A stretch of DNA of 64,000 nt. It comes from SHVO01 sp041905525 (GTDB taxonomy: Bacteria; Pseudomonadota; Alphaproteobacteria; Rhodospirillales; Rhodospirillaceae). The position numbers were made by a program, and so were the translations under genes. The notes beneath the pieces are model-generated. The model had not been told where the DNA came from. It saw only the letters and a program-made list of their open reading frames with translations, and ran no database searches. The first letter of the stretch is position 1. Each line of letters opens with the position of its first letter. The stretch is taken from contig JAYRKY010000001.1 in assembly GCA_041905525.1 (NCBI GenBank), forward strand, positions 525,490 through 589,489, given 5' to 3'. This document shows positions 61,965 to 64,000 of this stretch, piece by piece.

Positions 61965-64000
61965 ATGAACCACATTCCTGATGTTCAGATGGCGCCGCAT
62001 CTGACGGCGCTTCGATGCCTCTTCCTCGTGGCATTGCATCATGGCGTCCAGGTTCCGCCCGAAAAGCTTGCCGAGGCGGACGAGTCCGACATTGTCGGCT
62101 CCGTGCTCCGGCTGATGTCCGATCTCAGCATTTCCGCCAAGGTCCTGAAGAAGCGTTCATGGGAGGATCTGCTGTCGCTCGGCAGCGCGTTCCCCATCAT
62201 GGCCGAGCAGAACACCGGCGGCTGGGTCATCGTTGCCAGCACGCTTCCCACCAACGACGGCGGCCATCAGGTCGCGGTGCTGAATCCCGTCAATGAAGCG
62301 ACCGGCGTGCAGCTTCAACGCCGCGAGAAGTTCGAGGAGACGTGGACCGGCCGCCTCATCCTCTGCAAAAAGAAATTCAAGCTCGTCGATGAGACGCAGA
62401 AGTTCGGCTTGCTCTGGTTCATGCCGGAGATTCTCAAGCACGGAAAATACTTCCGCGATATCGCGATCGCCGCGGTCATGACCAGCTTGATTGCCTTCGC
62501 GACGCCGCTTCTGTTCCAGATCATGATCGACAAGGTCATTCCGCACCGCAGCTATCAAACGCTGCTTGCGGTGATCGTCGCGTTTGTGGTGGCCCTGATC
62601 TTCGACAGCGTCTTCCAGTATATGCGCCAATATCTCACCGTGTTCGCCACCAACAAGGTGGACGCCCGGCTGGCCTCGCGGACCTTCGCGCATCTGTTGC
62701 GCCTGCCCATGAACTTTTTCGAGAGCACGACCGCGGGCGTGCTGCTGCGACACATGCAGCAGACGGAAGGCATCCGCAACTTCCTCACCGGCCGCCTTTT
62801 CCAGACCATGCTCGATACATTCACCATGCCGATCATGCTGGTCGGCCTGTTCATGTACTCGGCTACTCTGACATTCGTGGTCCTGGCGTTCACACTTGCC
62901 ATGGCGGCGGTCATCGCCGGCCTGCTTCCGCTGTACCGGCGTTATCTGGGCGAACTCTACAGCGCCGAAGGCGCGCGCCAGGCCGACCTCGTGGAAACGA
63001 TCCATGGCATGCGCACGGTGAAGTCGCTGGCGCTTGAAACCCCGCGCCTGCGCTCGTGGGACAACAAGGTCGTCGCCTCCGTCCGCCGCCGCGCAGCGGT
63101 GGGTTACTTCGGCGCGGCCGCCGGTGTGTTCACCAACGGGCTGCAGCAGGTCATGCAGATGACCATTCTCGGCCTGGGCGCGTTTCAGGTCTTCGAAGGC
63201 AATATGAGCATGGGCGCCCTGGTGGCGTTCAACATGCTTTCTGGCCGCGTCACCGGCCCGCTTCTCCAGATTGTCTCGCTGGTGAATGAGTATCAGCAGA
63301 CCGCGCTGTCCGTGAAAATGCTCGGCAAGGTCATGGACCATCCCGAGGAGCGCGATCCGAACTTCCGCGGGATCCGCCCGCTCATCACCGGCAAGCTCGA
63401 ACTCTCCAACGTCACGTTCAAATACCCGAATACCGTCACACCGGCGCTCGACCGCGTATCGTTCACGGTGGAAGAGGGGCAATATATCGGCATCGTCGGA
63501 CGGTCCGGTTCGGGCAAAACAACCATTACCCGGTTGATCCAGGGCATCCATACCGCGCAGGACGGATTGATTCGCCTGAACGGCACCGATATCCGTCACG
63601 TCGACCTGACCCACCTGCGCCGCTCGATCGGCGTGGTGCTCCAAGACAACATGCTGTTCCGCGGCTCCATCCGCGAGAATATCGCCGCCGGCAAACCGGA
63701 TGCCTCGCTGCACGAGGTGATGGAGGCTGCGCGCCTCGCCGGCGCCGATGAATTCATCGACCGCCTCCCGCTCTCGTATGAAACGCTGGTCGAAGAAAGC
63801 GCCACCAATTTCTCCGGCGGCCAGCGCCAACGCATCGCCATCGCGCGCGCGCTGCTGATGCGTCCGCGCTTGCTGCTGTTCGATGAAGCCACCAGCGCGC
63901 TGGATCCTGAAAGCGAAGCCATCGTGCAGCGCAATCTCGCCCAGATTGCGCGCGGCCGCACCCTGATCGTTGTCTCGCACCGACTGTCGTCGCGGGTGAA
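61965..64000 (+). CDS. Type I secretion ABC exporter with C39-like domain (partial at 3' end)
   Basis: The frame opens at the ATG at 61965 and runs off the right edge, giving about 678 residues so far. The N-terminal 130 residues form a peptidase-C39-like domain without an obvious catalytic Cys-His pair, as in HlyB-type exporters. A six-helix membrane region (about 160-440) and an ATPase domain follow: Walker A GRSGSGKTT near residue 512, signature FSGGQRQRIA, Walker B LLLFDEATSALD and the switch His in VVSHRLSS. It would export a protein with an uncleaved C-terminal signal through an HlyD/TolC pair encoded beyond the window. The 133-base upstream gap holds no gene. Confidence 0.88.
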   Translation, partial: MNHIPDVQMAPHLTALRCLFLVALHHGVQVPPEKLAEADESDIVGSVLRLMSDLSISAKVLKKRSWEDLLSLGSAFPIMAEQNTGGWVIVASTLPTNDGGHQVAVLNPVNEATGVQLQRREKFEETWTGRLILCKKKFKLVDETQKFGLLWFMPEILKHGKYFRDIAIAAVMTSLIAFATPLLFQIMIDKVIPHRSYQTLLAVIVAFVVALIFDSVFQYMRQYLTVFATNKVDARLASRTFAHLLRLPMNFFESTTAGVLLRHMQQTEGIRNFLTGRLFQTMLDTFTMPIMLVGLFMYSATLTFVVLAFTLAMAAVIAGLLPLYRRYLGELYSAEGARQADLVETIHGMRTVKSLALETPRLRSWDNKVVASVRRRAAVGYFGAAAGVFTNGLQQVMQMTILGLGAFQVFEGNMSMGALVAFNMLSGRVTGPLLQIVSLVNEYQQTALSVKMLGKVMDHPEERDPNFRGIRPLITGKLELSNVTFKYPNTVTPALDRVSFTVEEGQYIGIVGRSGSGKTTITRLIQGIHTAQDGLIRLNGTDIRHVDLTHLRRSIGVVLQDNMLFRGSIRENIAAGKPDASLHEVMEAARLAGADEFIDRLPLSYETLVEESATNFSGGQRQRIAIARALLMRPRLLLFDEATSALDPESEAIVQRNLAQIARGRTLIVVSHRLSSRV

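Noticed and set aside
62157..63980. Long minus-strand frame opposite the type I exporter
   Set aside because: The plus strand encodes all ABC motifs in frame without a stop; the antisense product has no domain.

Overview
The window is a GC-rich, densely packed stretch of bacterial chromosome with no plasmid, phage or insertion-sequence genes. Gene content and order point to an alphaproteobacterium. The F0 ATP-synthase genes stand in a separate atpI-B-E-b'-b operon with split b and b' subunits. A mutY - DUF721/DciA - thiol oxidoreductase - smc neighbourhood, an APH-type homoserine kinase next to RNase HI, an M16 peptidase behind threonine synthase, a MipA/OmpV porin-like protein and a BioR-like box between divergent biotin genes all fit. 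I cannot fix the genus.

Layout. 1-6.2 kb: a winged-helix/DUF5985 pair, an EEP-family nuclease/phosphatase, a truncated alpha/beta hydrolase and a potF-G-H-I-like polyamine importer. 6.3-9.8 kb: a GST, a Nudix hydrolase, a [2Fe-2S] ferredoxin, an LpxL-type acyltransferase and a divergent GT4 glycosyltransferase. 9.8-15.2 kb: a GAF-PP2C-HATPase signalling protein directly followed by STAS, mlaE, mlaF, mlaD-like genes and a PqiC-like lipoprotein gene. 15.3-21.5 kb: thrC, an M16 peptidase, yqgE, rnhA, thrB and two small lipoproteins. 21.6-26.3 kb: a tandem glycine riboswitch and gcvT-H-PA-PB. 26.5-29.1 kb: the F0 operon.

29.5-32.5 kb: a secreted polyproline protein, an exported alpha/beta hydrolase and a PAS-HD-GYP protein. 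32.8-40.5 kb: smc, a DsbA-like protein, a DUF6491 protein, MipA/OmpV, DciA and MutY. 40.5-47.5 kb: a GIY-YIG remnant, maeB, an oligopeptide-binding protein, a flippase, a GGCT-like protein and small ORFs. 47.6-51.1 kb: a long structured leader and class Ia nrdA-nrdB. 51.1-57.6 kb: a periplasmic GDPD, a DUF3775 protein and the biotin locus (bioD-bioF facing bioB-bioA, bioC convergent). 57.7-64 kb: a GlcD-like flavoprotein, UDP-xylose synthase, a TPR/GT9-like protein and a type I secretion ABC exporter cut by the window edge.

Functional themes. Glycine cleavage is controlled by a riboswitch, and the biotin genes probably by BioR. Deoxynucleotide synthesis sits behind an unexplained structured leader. 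Envelope genes are numerous. The most unusual arrangement is the partner-switching phosphatase/kinase protein co-linear with a complete Mla-type lipid transport operon. Its STAS protein occupies the position of MlaB, which suggests phospho-control of a lipid transporter. I saw no tRNA, rRNA, CRISPR array, transposase or integrase.
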